A stretch of 64,000 bases of DNA from positions 28,434-92,433 of the forward strand of contig JAFYAS010000064.1 of NCBI GenBank assembly GCA_017540605.1, read 5' to 3'. This stretch comes from Lachnospiraceae bacterium. Its GTDB lineage: Bacteria; Bacillota; Clostridia; Lachnospirales; Lachnospiraceae. Every line of letters begins with the position of its first letter. Within the stretch, counting starts at the first letter, position 1. The notes beneath the pieces were generated by a model. That model worked only from the letters and a program-made list of their open reading frames with translations, made no database searches and was not told where the DNA came from. The translations under genes were made by a program, and so were the position numbers. Below are positions 51,759 through 61,170 of this stretch, in pieces.

Positions 51759-51857
51759 GATGACGGAAAGACTGAGTATGTATCAGATATGTTCAAGGAC
51801 GAATATCAGGCTGTGTGGTTTACCGCTGTAGAGGATTACTTCGGATTAAGTGAGTAA
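51759..51857 (+). pseudogene. Plus-strand coding remnant fused to the MITE fragment
   Basis: A 32-codon open frame with no start reads as credible protein (DDGKTEYVSDMFKDEYQAVW, then FTAVEDYFGLSE) and ends in TAA. It begins exactly where the MITE similarity stops and is the only convincing coding sequence on the plus strand. Parent gene not recognised; read as the tail of a gene lost by rearrangement. Confidence 0.45.
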
Positions 51858-51894
51858 GATACATCAAGAGGGACCCGCAAGAGCTTGTTTTCGC

Positions 51895-52518
51895 TCATTC
51901 CTTATAATAGAAAATAGCAAGATTCGTTCTATCCCTAAGCTCTAACTTACTGAGTATCGTACTGATGTAATTCCTTACGGTTCCCTCCGATAAACACAGT
52001 TCATCTGCTATTTCCTTGTTGGACAGTCCCTGAGCGACAAGCTCGACTATCTCATACTCCTGTGGGCTCAATCCAAACTTCTCGTAATCGAAGCCTTTTT
52101 CGCGATTTTTCTTTAGCATACCGGGGATCTTACCCATCACATCACTTCCAAAGACCGTCTGGCCTTCATACACCGCCTTTAATGCCGGCACTATACTTTC
52201 ATACTCCTGCTTAATGATATAGCCCTTTGCACCGATAGAGAGAGCCTTAACGATGTATTCATCATCGTTAAATGTGGTAAGAAACAGAAGCTTTGCATCC
52301 TCATGTTTACTGATTATCACTTCTCCCGCCTCAAGTCCCGACATTTCCTCCATACGTATATCCATCAGCAAGATATCCGGCTTGTACTCGTCATAGAGCT
52401 CTATCGCTTCCTTGCCTGAGTGGCCACAAGCCAACACCTCGGCTTCATTACTGGCCTCTATTATCATTTTAAGTGACATTGCAACCAATTTGTCATCGTC
52501 CACTATCACAATCTTCAT
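51895..52518 (-). CDS. NarL/LuxR-family response regulator
   Basis: A 207-aa two-component regulator. The receiver domain (1-120) has VDDD at 6-9, the phosphorylation site Asp53 in LLMDIRM, and the conserved Thr and Lys (LFLTTFND, GYIIKQ). The LuxR-type helix-turn-helix is at about 142-205 (LSPQEYEIVELVAQGLSNKE, EGTVRNYISTILSKL). It is the last gene of the ABC/kinase operon, 10 bases after the kinase stop, and likely controls the exporter genes through the dyad at 57027-57040. Confidence 0.9.
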   Translation of the reverse strand: MKIVIVDDDKLVAMSLKMIIEASNEAEVLACGHSGKEAIELYDEYKPDILLMDIRMEEMSGLEAGEVIISKHEDAKLLFLTTFNDDEYIVKALSIGAKGYIIKQEYESIVPALKAVYEGQTVFGSDVMGKIPGMLKKNREKGFDYEKFGLSPQEYEIVELVAQGLSNKEIADELCLSEGTVRNYISTILSKLELRDRTNLAIFYYKE

Positions 52519-52528
52519 ATCAAGTCTC

Positions 52529-53653
52529 TCACTTTCCTATAGTCACAAAAATCCTAAAACCATCATCAGCGGTGATAAGCACATTACCACCGACACCATT
52601 AACTCGCGCTTTTATATTATCAAGTCCCATACCGGTAATGTCAACATCATCCAAAGGCTTGCTCTGTACGCTCTTTTCCCCATAATCGTGAACCACCAAC
52701 TGATACATAGCAGGATGTTCGATCAAAGTAATATCAACATTTTTATTGTCGCTATGTTTGATTATGTTGGAAACCGCTTCCTTGACAACTCCTATGATGG
52801 CATATTTGACTTCTTTGTTAACATCAGAAGAAATATCGATCTCAAGCTTTAGATTTCTGTCCTTCTTAAGAGGTGCCGCGATTTCCTCGATGGCCGAAGG
52901 AATATCTATCGCCTCATCTCGTAGGTCATGCACGCTGTTTCTGATGTTGTTCATCGCAGTATCAAGAGTTGCCTTTAGATCATTCAATCCATTCTTTAAT
53001 GTTTCATCCTTGCAGATGGCAATGAGCGCCCCCAGCTGCAGGATAGCTCTTGTAAGCATATGACCTACATTGTCATGTATCTCTCTGGCTATTCGATTGC
53101 GTTCCTTAAGTCTTCCAAAATACACTTCATCGTCCTTGGCCTGAATCAGCTCTGCATTCTTTTTCTTGAGTTCATCAGCCTTGATGACGGACTCGTCGCG
53201 AAAACCTATAACCGTTTTCTTAAGTTTCTCGCTTCTGCCGCATTTTACACTTAAATAAACAGCGATCACAAGCAACAGCTCTACATAAAGAATCACCGAC
53301 AAAGGTTTATCACTGCTTAGATAAACTAAAGCTGCACTAAGCGCCATGATCCCTGCCACATAATTTCTGATGATCACAGCACCGTACAATGCGATGGGAA
53401 CCATGATAATTAAATCGTTATCAATAAAAGCCACACAAACAGCCAATATCTGCAATATAAAAGCAGCCTTTTCACCTGCTCGCTCAAGCTTAAAACTATC
53501 CTTCTGTATTGTCTTGGACAACAAAAAGAAATCAAAAAAAGCCACAGATAAAACTGAATATAAAACGACAATGAGGTATCTGTCGGCCATGATCATACGA
53601 CCGACAAATACCGTCAATAAAAATATTATGATTCTGTCAATAAACCGTTCCAT
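52529..53653 (-). CDS. Sensor histidine kinase of the DesK/NarL-partner type
   Basis: A 374-aa membrane kinase. About five N-terminal spans (to residue about 150) with almost no external loop precede the HisKA_3 dimerisation segment with the phospho-His in AREIHDNVGHML and a HATPase domain (KEAVSNIIKHSDNKNVDI, GMGLDNIKARVNGVGG). Kinases of this build sense membrane or envelope stress. It is followed by its response regulator and preceded by two exporter permeases, the arrangement of antimicrobial-peptide or membrane-drug sensing modules. Confidence 0.88.
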   Translation of the reverse strand: MERFIDRIIIFLLTVFVGRMIMADRYLIVVLYSVLSVAFFDFFLLSKTIQKDSFKLERAGEKAAFILQILAVCVAFIDNDLIIMVPIALYGAVIIRNYVAGIMALSAALVYLSSDKPLSVILYVELLLVIAVYLSVKCGRSEKLKKTVIGFRDESVIKADELKKKNAELIQAKDDEVYFGRLKERNRIAREIHDNVGHMLTRAILQLGALIAICKDETLKNGLNDLKATLDTAMNNIRNSVHDLRDEAIDIPSAIEEIAAPLKKDRNLKLEIDISSDVNKEVKYAIIGVVKEAVSNIIKHSDNKNVDITLIEHPAMYQLVVHDYGEKSVQSKPLDDVDITGMGLDNIKARVNGVGGNVLITADDGFRIFVTIGK

Positions 53654-53677
53654 AAGGTTCTCCCATTTTCCATGAGA

Positions 53678-54835
53678 TCAACTCTCCTTAGCATACATAT
53701 AGACTCTTGATATCGCAAGTCCTGCTGCCAGACAAAGCACTCCGAATATCGCCTGCATTCCAAAGCAAGAGGCTACATCAGCAAATGAACTTCCGGCTTC
53801 AATCTTTCTAAGCCCCACCGCATACCAGTAAGTAGGAAGAAATTTGCCGACATTTCTGACATCATTTCCTAAAAGCTCAAGGGGTACAAAGATTCCGCCT
53901 AAAAATGAGAATGCGATGGAAATGATATTAATCAAGACATCCTTTGCCTTAAGCATACTGTTTGAGGGAAATGATGCAAAAAACATAAGGAATGCTCCGT
54001 TTACCAATGTAAAGACCAAAAGGTTGAAAGCTGCTAAATACCATTTCTCGGTAAAAAGATACTCCTTCAAAAAGCATCCTGATAAAATAAGCATTGCTAT
54101 ATATACACAAGCACATACTATCATTGAGCCCGCAAACAGTGCAAGTGCTCTTTCGTGTGATGATATCGACGAGATCGCTGTTCTCGATTTGATATCCTTA
54201 CTACTGAATTTGAGCACTACGGGAAGCAATGACCACAAAACTATACTCATTATACCATAAGGCAGGAACAATAATAAACTATATAACTTGCTATTTGAAT
54301 CAGAATCATCGCTTTTCTCGTTGAGGATTACAAAATTCTCTGTTTCCACTGCTTTCTTCGTATTCTTGATGGCAGAATCAAGGTCAAAGCCCGCATTTTC
54401 ATATCTTAGTATACCCTGAGTAAATGAATCAAGCTGTAAGATAACGAAGCTTCCTGACGCTTTTCCCGTATCATATAGAGTCTTGATCTGCAGAGCATCT
54501 TCATCTAAATGCTTATCCATAAATCCTTGGGGTATCTCTACATAAGCAGTATAAAACTCACTGTATATAAGGTCCTTAAGTTCATCCTCTGTATAATCGT
54601 GATATTCCACATCATGCTGTGTCTTTAAATAATCGACGATTGCATTGGAAAGCTTGGTATTATCATTATCCTTTACAATGAGGGTGTAGCTGTTATTTGA
54701 ATATGAGCTATTTTTATCATCGGAATCGTACTGAGAAGCAACAAGCACAGTCATCATCGCACATAATCCGAAATAGAGAAACATACCAATCTTGTATTTC
54801 CAAACCAGTTTAAAAAATGCTTTAAAGACTTGCAT
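53678..54835 (-). CDS. ABC-2 type exporter permease, second
   Basis: A 385-aa membrane protein with one N-terminal span, a large outer loop (about 40-185) and about five C-terminal spans, the ABC-2 permease layout (FLGGIFVPLELLG and LPTYWYAVGLRKIE are typical). It works with the ATPase at 55981 and the other permease. AAGGAGG precedes the ATG, and the start overlaps the upstream permease stop by 14 bases. Confidence 0.85.
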   Translation of the reverse strand: MQVFKAFFKLVWKYKIGMFLYFGLCAMMTVLVASQYDSDDKNSSYSNNSYTLIVKDNDNTKLSNAIVDYLKTQHDVEYHDYTEDELKDLIYSEFYTAYVEIPQGFMDKHLDEDALQIKTLYDTGKASGSFVILQLDSFTQGILRYENAGFDLDSAIKNTKKAVETENFVILNEKSDDSDSNSKLYSLLLFLPYGIMSIVLWSLLPVVLKFSSKDIKSRTAISSISSHERALALFAGSMIVCACVYIAMLILSGCFLKEYLFTEKWYLAAFNLLVFTLVNGAFLMFFASFPSNSMLKAKDVLINIISIAFSFLGGIFVPLELLGNDVRNVGKFLPTYWYAVGLRKIEAGSSFADVASCFGMQAIFGVLCLAAGLAISRVYMYAKES

Positions 54836-55976
54836 AACTCTTCCTCCTTGACATGATAAGACCGGCTACTACGAACACTACAGTAAGACCCACAATATAT
54901 ATTATCGAACGATAGAACCTGTCAGAAACACCATACATATTGAGTGTGTAGAATGCATCGGAAATGACTGCGGATGGATTGATCCTGTTGATGATGGGGC
55001 ATTTAACCTCAACCAATGACTTCATATTGCTAACCATAAGTCCTGACAGGAAACCACCGGCAACAACAATTGCAGTCAATATACTCTCTCTGGTTTTCTG
55101 CGAAAGACTTCCTATGTGGCCTATGAAAAACCCAAGAGAAAGACCTAATAGAGTTGCAAGAATGGCGGTAATGAATATGTAGGACAGATCTCCGCCAAAA
55201 TTGATCTTCAATACGAAAATGAAGTAACAAAGTCCTATGATGGTTATACCAACCTTGATGATCGCCGCAGCCAACAGGCCTGAAATCTCGTACAAAACCC
55301 TGTTTACCGGCGAGCAGTCAACTCTCTTACCCACCTCTGACTGATTGGCCTGACAGCTCTCAGGAATTGACACTCCGGCCATTGATGCCATGACAGCCAT
55401 CATGGCAATCAGATTGTAAAAGTAAGTCACATAGGGATCCTTGTTCTCACCCGTGATGGGTTCGGATTTAACAAGGCCCTTTACATCATTGTCAAATGAC
55501 TCAACCACTGAATTGATATTGGCAGGATTTGTTTTTATCGTTTCAATGATTATTGAAGAATACTGCCTTAATATGCTTACTATTCCGCCAAGCATACTCG
55601 CTTCGATCCCGTTTTCATTTACTATAAGCTTGATATCCGACATTTCTCTTAAATCAATGATCCCGGAAACCTTTGGCTCCTTCGCTTCAAGAAGCTCTTT
55701 GGCCTCTTTGATATCGACCTTCTTGATATTTAACATCTTTGTTCCGTCTTCGTAGGCAAGCTCTTTGAGCATATCGCTGATATCACCGGAACCGTACTCT
55801 TCCTCTCCCTCTACAACTGCAACAGAAACCGTAGTATTCATAGCCTCTTTATATATTGACTTAAAAGCGAAATAAAACAGTGTTCCAAGTGCCAGCGCAA
55901 AGGCCAAAGACCAGAGGATCTCATCCACGCTTCTAAGTACGATCTTTAATCTGTTAATAAACACATTTAAAAACAT
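54822..55976 (-). CDS. ABC-2 type exporter permease, first
   Basis: A 384-aa membrane protein with the same plan as its downstream partner: an N-terminal span, an external domain, then several spans (MMAVMASMAGVSIPESCQAN, ILTAIVVAGGFLSGLMVSN). I start at 55976 because AAGGAG lies 7 nt upstream, 4 bases after the ATPase stop; the frame remains open for 48 more codons inside the ATPase gene. It probably forms a heterodimeric exporter for a drug, peptide or lipid. Confidence 0.85.
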   Translation of the reverse strand: MFLNVFINRLKIVLRSVDEILWSLAFALALGTLFYFAFKSIYKEAMNTTVSVAVVEGEEEYGSGDISDMLKELAYEDGTKMLNIKKVDIKEAKELLEAKEPKVSGIIDLREMSDIKLIVNENGIEASMLGGIVSILRQYSSIIIETIKTNPANINSVVESFDNDVKGLVKSEPITGENKDPYVTYFYNLIAMMAVMASMAGVSIPESCQANQSEVGKRVDCSPVNRVLYEISGLLAAAIIKVGITIIGLCYFIFVLKINFGGDLSYIFITAILATLLGLSLGFFIGHIGSLSQKTRESILTAIVVAGGFLSGLMVSNMKSLVEVKCPIINRINPSAVISDAFYTLNMYGVSDRFYRSIIYIVGLTVVFVVAGLIMSRRKSYASL

Positions 55977-55980
55977 GCTA

Positions 55981-56928
55981 TCACTCCTTATCTCTAAGTT
56001 CCTTGCCTGTAATCTCAAGGAATACATCATTAAGTGTGGGAAGCTCGGAATATATCCTGTCATAGTCGATTCCATTCTTCTCAAAATATTCCGAAACATG
56101 CGTAATATTGTGCTTACCACCGCTACACTTAACAGTTAAGGTGCCGTTCATATACTTCACATCATACACATGATGAAGCCCCTTAATATCATTTAGCGCC
56201 TCATCACTTAAGCGTCTTACATTGACCACGATACTCTCTGTATTCTTGATCATTCCCTTTAATTCGTCCTTGGTTCCTTCGGCAACCTTCTTGCCCTTGT
56301 CCATGATCAGGACCCTGTTACAAAGCTGCTCCACCTCTTCCATGTAATGTGATGTGTAAATGATGGTCGCCCCGTTACTGTTAAGCTCTGCTATTCCCTC
56401 TAAGATCCTGTTTCTTGACTGGGGATCGACTGCAACAGTGGGCTCGTCAAATATGATAAGCTCCGGCTTGTGCGCTATACCACAAGCAATGTTAAGTCTT
56501 CTTAATAAACCTCCTGAAAGCTTCTTCGGATAGAACTTCTTAAAATCCGCGATATCTACAAACTCTATTGCTTCCTCAACGTATTTCTTTTTCAACTGCC
56601 TATCCTTTATATACAAGCCGCAGAAGTATTCCACATTCTCATAAACCGTAAGTTCATCAAATACAGCAACATTCTGTGGAACCACACCTATCCTGCTTTT
56701 CAAATCTCTCCTAGACGGTGACATCTTTTCGTCAAACAGCTTGATCTCGCCTTTATCATAAGACAACAAGGACAAGAGGCAATTGATGGTTGTTGTCTTT
56801 CCGGAGCCATTGGGTCCCAATAGACCGAATATCTCTCCTTCATTTATCTTTAGACTGAAGTTATCAAGTGCTACCAGTTCCTTGTACCTCTTCACCAGGT
56901 TATTGATCTCCACTACTGTATTTGCCAT
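55981..56928 (-). CDS. ABC transporter ATP-binding protein (exporter)
   Basis: A 315-aa ATPase with Walker A GPNGSGKTT (about 38-46), the Q-loop VPQNVAVF, signature LSGGLLRRLNIA, Walker B LIIFDEP and the H-loop TSHYMEE. The C-terminal 90 residues are the extension usual in DrrA/NatA-type multidrug or peptide exporters. It is the first gene of a five-gene operon (ATPase, two permeases, kinase, regulator). A TATAAT box and a 14-bp dyad lie upstream. Confidence 0.92.
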   Translation of the reverse strand: MANTVVEINNLVKRYKELVALDNFSLKINEGEIFGLLGPNGSGKTTTINCLLSLLSYDKGEIKLFDEKMSPSRRDLKSRIGVVPQNVAVFDELTVYENVEYFCGLYIKDRQLKKKYVEEAIEFVDIADFKKFYPKKLSGGLLRRLNIACGIAHKPELIIFDEPTVAVDPQSRNRILEGIAELNSNGATIIYTSHYMEEVEQLCNRVLIMDKGKKVAEGTKDELKGMIKNTESIVVNVRRLSDEALNDIKGLHHVYDVKYMNGTLTVKCSGGKHNITHVSEYFEKNGIDYDRIYSELPTLNDVFLEITGKELRDKE

Positions 56929-56976
56929 AGCTAATCTTCCTTTCTTTCAAAAGATTTTGTGTTTCAGTATAATCAC

Positions 56977-56982
56977 ATTATA
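56977..56982 (-). promoter_or_regulatory. -10 box of the ABC/two-component operon
   Basis: A perfect TATAAT on the minus strand, about 50 bases before the ATPase start. The -35 position (CTACAA) is poor, which fits a promoter that needs an activator. Confidence 0.5.
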
Positions 56983-57026
56983 GCGCACCAAAAAAAGAAT
57001 TGTAGTGCCTTGAATCACAACCTCAT

Positions 57027-57040
57027 ATGACAAATGTCAT
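57027..57040. promoter_or_regulatory. 14-bp perfect dyad, probable response-regulator site
   Basis: ATGACA-AA-TGTCAT is a perfect inverted repeat centred about 63 bases upstream of the predicted transcription start, a typical position for an activating NarL/LiaR-type regulator. Confidence 0.55.
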
Positions 57041-57084
57041 TTTCCTTATTATCTTAGGTATGGTAGCATAAAGTCATTGTAAAC

Positions 57085-57120
57085 AAAAAAATCCGGCCTG
57101 AATCTACTTTCAGGCCGGAT
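57085..57120 (-). terminator. Intrinsic terminator after the BspA-like gene
   Basis: ATCCGGCCTGAA and TTCAGGCCGGAT arms form a perfect 12-bp stem with a short loop followed by seven T residues on the minus strand. Confidence 0.9.
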
Positions 57121-57154
57121 TGATCATGTGCTAGCGCATCTGTCACTATATAAT

Positions 57155-58987
57155 TTACTTTATGGTAACTTTCCTGCTAAGTCCTTTTTTCCTAAAAAGA
57201 GTCGTATAAGCTTTCTTCTTGGACTTGGGTACCTTGACTGTAACCTTGTTACCAACACCACTAAAGGCATATTTTGCAACCGTCTTGGTCGTCAACTTAG
57301 TAGTCTTAACTGTAATGGTCTTTAATTTAGTATTTCCCTTAAACGCATAATTACCTATCTTCTTAACTGACTTCGGAATCACTATCGTCGTAAGGGACTT
57401 ACAATTTGCAAATGCACTGTTACCTATCTCCTTGACGCCTTCCTTGATCACTACACTCTTAAGCTTAGTGCATCCGTCAAATGCGCTCTTTTCGATAGTT
57501 TCAATATTCTTGCCGATAGTAACTGATGTTATGGTCTTATTGTTCTTAAATGCATTCTTAGATACGGAAACAACCTTGTACTCAACGCCATTTTCCGCTT
57601 TAACAGTGGCAGGTATTGTAACGGAAGATTTCTTTGTTTTAGCTGCCTTAAATGCTACACAAGGCTCATCGCCCTTATGGGCAACTGCCGTATAAACCGC
57701 TCCTGTCGTTGCATCTGTGACTTCCTGTCCAACGCTTACCGGAGTTTCCTGTGTATCATCCTTATCCTTATCTGTCGTAGGTGTGACCTCTTCATTTTTC
57801 TTTTTCCATTTTGCGTAGATGATCACATCTTTAGTGATAGGATTATTAAATTCGAAGGGAGTTGTAAGCGCACTGTCGGCGAACCATCCATCAAATATAT
57901 ATCCCTCTTTAGTGGGATCTACTGGATAACTTGCTTTCTTGCCGGGTTGAACACTCTGCTCTGCTACAGTGCTACCGCCGTTGGTATTAAATGTCACCTT
58001 GTGATCAAGGATCACCTCGTTCCACTTTGCGTATACCGTCATGTCATCTGTTATTCCGGCTTCAAAATCAAAGGGCGTAGTAAATGCACTATCCTTAAAC
58101 CATCCGCCAAAGGTATATCCACTCTTTGTGGGATCAGCTGGTTTTGTTGCTTTATCACCACTCAGAATTGTCTGAGCTGCCACTCCACTACCGCCATTGG
58201 TCGCAAAGTTCACAGTGTATTTTGTCTGACTCGTACCGGGCTTTGGTAAGTCCACGCCTTCAGAGCCGATGCCGGAAATTCTGAAATGATAGTTTCCACT
58301 CTTGCCCTGTATCCTAAACTTAATGGTCACCAGCTTAGCAGCGGCATCAGTTCCCGATACTTTTGTATCCCCATTGTACCAGGCCGGTTGTTTAAATTCA
58401 CTCCAAGAGATAAATTTTACCTTACCTTCTCCGGCAACTGCTTTATCTAAAGAAGCCTCCGGATTGGCATAGCCAATTGTCACATCTTCATCACCAAGAC
58501 CAAGCAAAAGAGCGGGAGCAGTGTCGCACTCATAGGAAATAGTAAGGCCTCCCCATTCTGTGACATCGGCAGCTCCCAGCGTAGTATCCGTCTCACTTTT
58601 TTGTCCCACAATATCGCAACATATCCATACACAGGGATCATATGTTAAGTTACCCGCTTTCAATATGGCAGTGCCACTGATACCACCATATTTCTTTACA
58701 TGATCATCACTGATGGTAGTACCGTTGTCTTCAGGATTGACCTTATCCCAGACCACACTTGATTCTCCTTGATCTCCTTCATCGGTGATGACATACCAAC
58801 GGCCATGGCTCCCGGTTTCGTTACCAAAGCCTGTCTCAACCTGTGATTTCCCATTTTCAGCCAGCCATGAAAATGATTCTTTCTGAGCATTCACATAAGA
58901 TGTCGGCATGCCTCCTAAAACCAATGCCATTGCCAGCACAAAAGACATTGCGCTTTTGGTTAATTTTGAGAATTCTCTTTTTTTCAT
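57155..58987 (-). CDS. Secreted BspA-like surface protein with InlB B-repeats
   Basis: A 610-aa exported protein. A signal peptide (cleaved near VNA, about 34) leads to a beta-rich N-terminal domain (about 36-250) that may bind carbohydrate. Two InlB B-type repeats follow (about 255-325 and 328-395: TNGGSGVAAQTILSGDKATK, GYTFGGWFKDSAFTTPFDF). After a Thr/Asp linker, BspA-type leucine-rich repeats fill about 450-600 (ITSVTIGKNIETIEKSAFDG, IGNSAFANCKSLTTIVIP). Such proteins mediate adhesion to host or plant surfaces. No wall-sorting motif is seen at the basic C-terminus. Confidence 0.85.
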   Translation of the reverse strand: MKKREFSKLTKSAMSFVLAMALVLGGMPTSYVNAQKESFSWLAENGKSQVETGFGNETGSHGRWYVITDEGDQGESSVVWDKVNPEDNGTTISDDHVKKYGGISGTAILKAGNLTYDPCVWICCDIVGQKSETDTTLGAADVTEWGGLTISYECDTAPALLLGLGDEDVTIGYANPEASLDKAVAGEGKVKFISWSEFKQPAWYNGDTKVSGTDAAAKLVTIKFRIQGKSGNYHFRISGIGSEGVDLPKPGTSQTKYTVNFATNGGSGVAAQTILSGDKATKPADPTKSGYTFGGWFKDSAFTTPFDFEAGITDDMTVYAKWNEVILDHKVTFNTNGGSTVAEQSVQPGKKASYPVDPTKEGYIFDGWFADSALTTPFEFNNPITKDVIIYAKWKKKNEEVTPTTDKDKDDTQETPVSVGQEVTDATTGAVYTAVAHKGDEPCVAFKAAKTKKSSVTIPATVKAENGVEYKVVSVSKNAFKNNKTITSVTIGKNIETIEKSAFDGCTKLKSVVIKEGVKEIGNSAFANCKSLTTIVIPKSVKKIGNYAFKGNTKLKTITVKTTKLTTKTVAKYAFSGVGNKVTVKVPKSKKKAYTTLFRKKGLSRKVTIK

Positions 58988-59170
58988 TCACTATTCCTCC
59001 TCGTCCGTAAATATATGTATAAAACTACTTGCTAATTCCTTTTGATAATAACACACTTCATCAATTTTGGCTATAATTACTACTGCTCATCAATCCTTTT
59101 CGCCTCTGTTTCTACCCATGCCGGCTTGAAATCACTCTTCATTCATCAACTAAAAAATCTAGCCTGCACA

Positions 59171-60259
59171 CTACCGGGGTTCGACATAAGTATATTGTCT
59201 CGCGATCCTTAGCTCCGGTCGTAAATCAAACGTATAGAGCACCAACAGGAATATCCATTCCAAAGGCTTCATCACAATATAAATAATGTCCGCTCTTGTC
59301 GGCGTTGTGATCTTTCGCGATAAAGGATATCCATAGGTATCATATAGATTTCTGATCCATCTGTGAAATCCAGGCATCCTCTCCGCAATAAGCTCTTCAA
59401 ATGCATTTGCGATACAAAGCTGCCGATTGACAACTATTGTCTCATTTCTTCTTGTACCAAGTCTTAAGGGCTTCACCACTTTTTTATGACCACCGGCAGC
59501 CACAGTGCAAAGATAATGTCCGTCATAATCCAGTGGGGGTGGAGGAATCTGCTTGGAAAATGTCCAATCCGCAGTATTTGTAAATGCCTTGATGGGCGCA
59601 TCCAGGCCTTGTCCCATAAGCACAAAGACTATCTCGATCACTGCGATCACGAAGAAGAGGACGACAAAGATAAAGATTGAATACTTCACCAGGTTATTTA
59701 CTACATTGTAGATACGACTGAAGCTTTTATGCTCTACATCCGCCGATATTCTACCCTTAAATATCTCCACCTCTTCCTTCATATGTCTGTGGATCACTCT
59801 TGCTGACAAGAGCAAAATATTTGCGTGATATAGATACAAAAGGGACTCAAAACCATCAACATTCTTGCTGAGCTGAACAGCATATACGATCTGAATAACA
59901 TTAAGAAGTATTATAAAACTGATAGAAAATGCTGATATCAACGGTGGCAATTTGTCTGCACTTATATAGAGCAAAACAAAATATCCAATAAAACCTAACA
60001 ATGCGATCAGGTAGATAAGCCAATACTCCGAAGAAATGCTGTTATGATACTGCATACTATTGATCTGCACATACCATTCACCGGCCTCTTCAAAACTAAT
60101 GAAGAATAATGCCATATAGAAGAATCCACCAATAAAGACCGTAAGAGTCGATATGCCCCTCTCCATCTTCGGATTCTCTGCTATGCAATTATAAATGTTC
60201 CAGACGGTTAAAGATCCCGGAATAATAAAACCTATAATAACAACAAGAATCCATTCCAT
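59171..60259 (-). CDS. DUF6688-like membrane protein
   Basis: A 362-aa protein with five N-terminal spans (to about 155), a sixth span at about 190-220 and a cytosolic C-terminal part with conserved blocks (GHYLCTVAAGGHKKVVKPLR, VVNRQLCIANAFEELIAERM, YPLSRKI) before a last hydrophobic stretch. These blocks resemble DUF6688, a family without known function; this match is from memory and moderate. Start at 60259 (MEWILVV) rather than the GTG eight codons earlier, because TTGGGTGA sits at SD distance. Confidence 0.6.
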   Translation of the reverse strand: MEWILVVIIGFIIPGSLTVWNIYNCIAENPKMERGISTLTVFIGGFFYMALFFISFEEAGEWYVQINSMQYHNSISSEYWLIYLIALLGFIGYFVLLYISADKLPPLISAFSISFIILLNVIQIVYAVQLSKNVDGFESLLYLYHANILLLSARVIHRHMKEEVEIFKGRISADVEHKSFSRIYNVVNNLVKYSIFIFVVLFFVIAVIEIVFVLMGQGLDAPIKAFTNTADWTFSKQIPPPPLDYDGHYLCTVAAGGHKKVVKPLRLGTRRNETIVVNRQLCIANAFEELIAERMPGFHRWIRNLYDTYGYPLSRKITTPTRADIIYIVMKPLEWIFLLVLYTFDLRPELRIARQYTYVEPR

Positions 60260-60340
60260 AATATCACCCAACTCAATTTCCACCTTCCTGATTCAGCTTT
60301 TCCAAGAGCTTATTTAGTCTCTCATATTTTTATAAGTGCT

Positions 60341-61105
60341 TTATCCTTCATCTACTTTTTTCTTCTGTTGACCCGAAACCATTTTTATCAACAGCTTTTC
60401 GGGGATGAAATGCTGAAATCCAAGCGCAAGCTTCATTCTAAGAGTAGGGATGATCACCGTCTTTTGCTTCTTCATTCCCGCAAGACACAGTGCCACACAT
60501 TTCTTTGCTGATATCCCTTTGAGCGCAAACACTACATCTGCATTTTCATTAAACTCAGTATCTACAGGTCCCGGGCAAAGGCAACACACATAAGTCTTTC
60601 CGCCTTTCTCGTTAAGTTCGCATGCCACCGCTTTTGTAAGAGATACAACATAAGACTTTGTAGCATAATAGGTTGCCATAAAGGGACCTGCAGGAAGAAG
60701 TCCCGCAGAAGAGGCAACATTCAAAATAGTACCGCCATTCTCTCTCTCCATCTTCTGCAATATTCCTTTGAACAGTATATGCATGGCGATGTCATTGACC
60801 TTTATCATGTTGATCTCTTTTGATAAGTCAGTCTCCAAAAAATTGCCGGCAGTTCCAAAGCCTGCATTATTGATGAAGATATCTATCTTCTCATCATTTA
60901 TATCCTGCAATAATCTTAGGCACTGATCCTCATCAGATAAGTCTGCTTCGATCACACGGCAGTTATCTCCGATCTTCGCCTTCATTTTGTTAAGACGGTC
61001 TATGCGTCTTCCTGTTAATAATAATCTGTATCCTCTCTTTGCATATACTCCGGCAAACTCTTTTCCGATTCCCGAAGTTGCGCCTGTTATTAATACTGTT
61101 TTCAT
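60341..61105 (-). CDS. Short-chain dehydrogenase/reductase
   Basis: A 254-aa NAD(P)-dependent SDR. The cofactor loop is ITGATSGIGKEFA (about 6-18), followed by the NNAGFGTAG motif (about 80-88), the catalytic Ser in NVASSAG and the YATKSYV Tyr-x3-Lys pair. LLLTGRR after the second strand favours NADP. The C-terminal extension is basic and resembles YqjQ/DltE-type SDRs. Substrate unknown. Confidence 0.88.
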   Translation of the reverse strand: MKTVLITGATSGIGKEFAGVYAKRGYRLLLTGRRIDRLNKMKAKIGDNCRVIEADLSDEDQCLRLLQDINDEKIDIFINNAGFGTAGNFLETDLSKEINMIKVNDIAMHILFKGILQKMERENGGTILNVASSAGLLPAGPFMATYYATKSYVVSLTKAVACELNEKGGKTYVCCLCPGPVDTEFNENADVVFALKGISAKKCVALCLAGMKKQKTVIIPTLRMKLALGFQHFIPEKLLIKMVSGQQKKKVDEG

Positions 61106-61141
61106 GCTATAACACCCCTTTTATGATCATTTTTCTTTCAC

Positions 61142-61170
61142 TTAACTGTTCATCAGCTTTGCTACTTCCA
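61142..61170. repeat. Left-end remnant of the GTAA-ended MITE family
   Basis: TTAACTGTTCATCAGCTTTGCTACTTCCA matches the first 29 bases of the copy at 48161 with few differences, after which similarity ends. It overlaps the last codon and stop of the GNAT gene. Confidence 0.5.

Noticed and set aside
57130..57160. Fourth TA-family MITE at a CTAGCGCATCTG sequence
   Set aside because: Only about 8 bases resemble the element end and no inverted partner is found.
58988..59170. GEMM or other riboswitch before the BspA-like gene
   Set aside because: No conserved riboswitch core is visible on the minus strand; only an unremarkable AT-rich leader.
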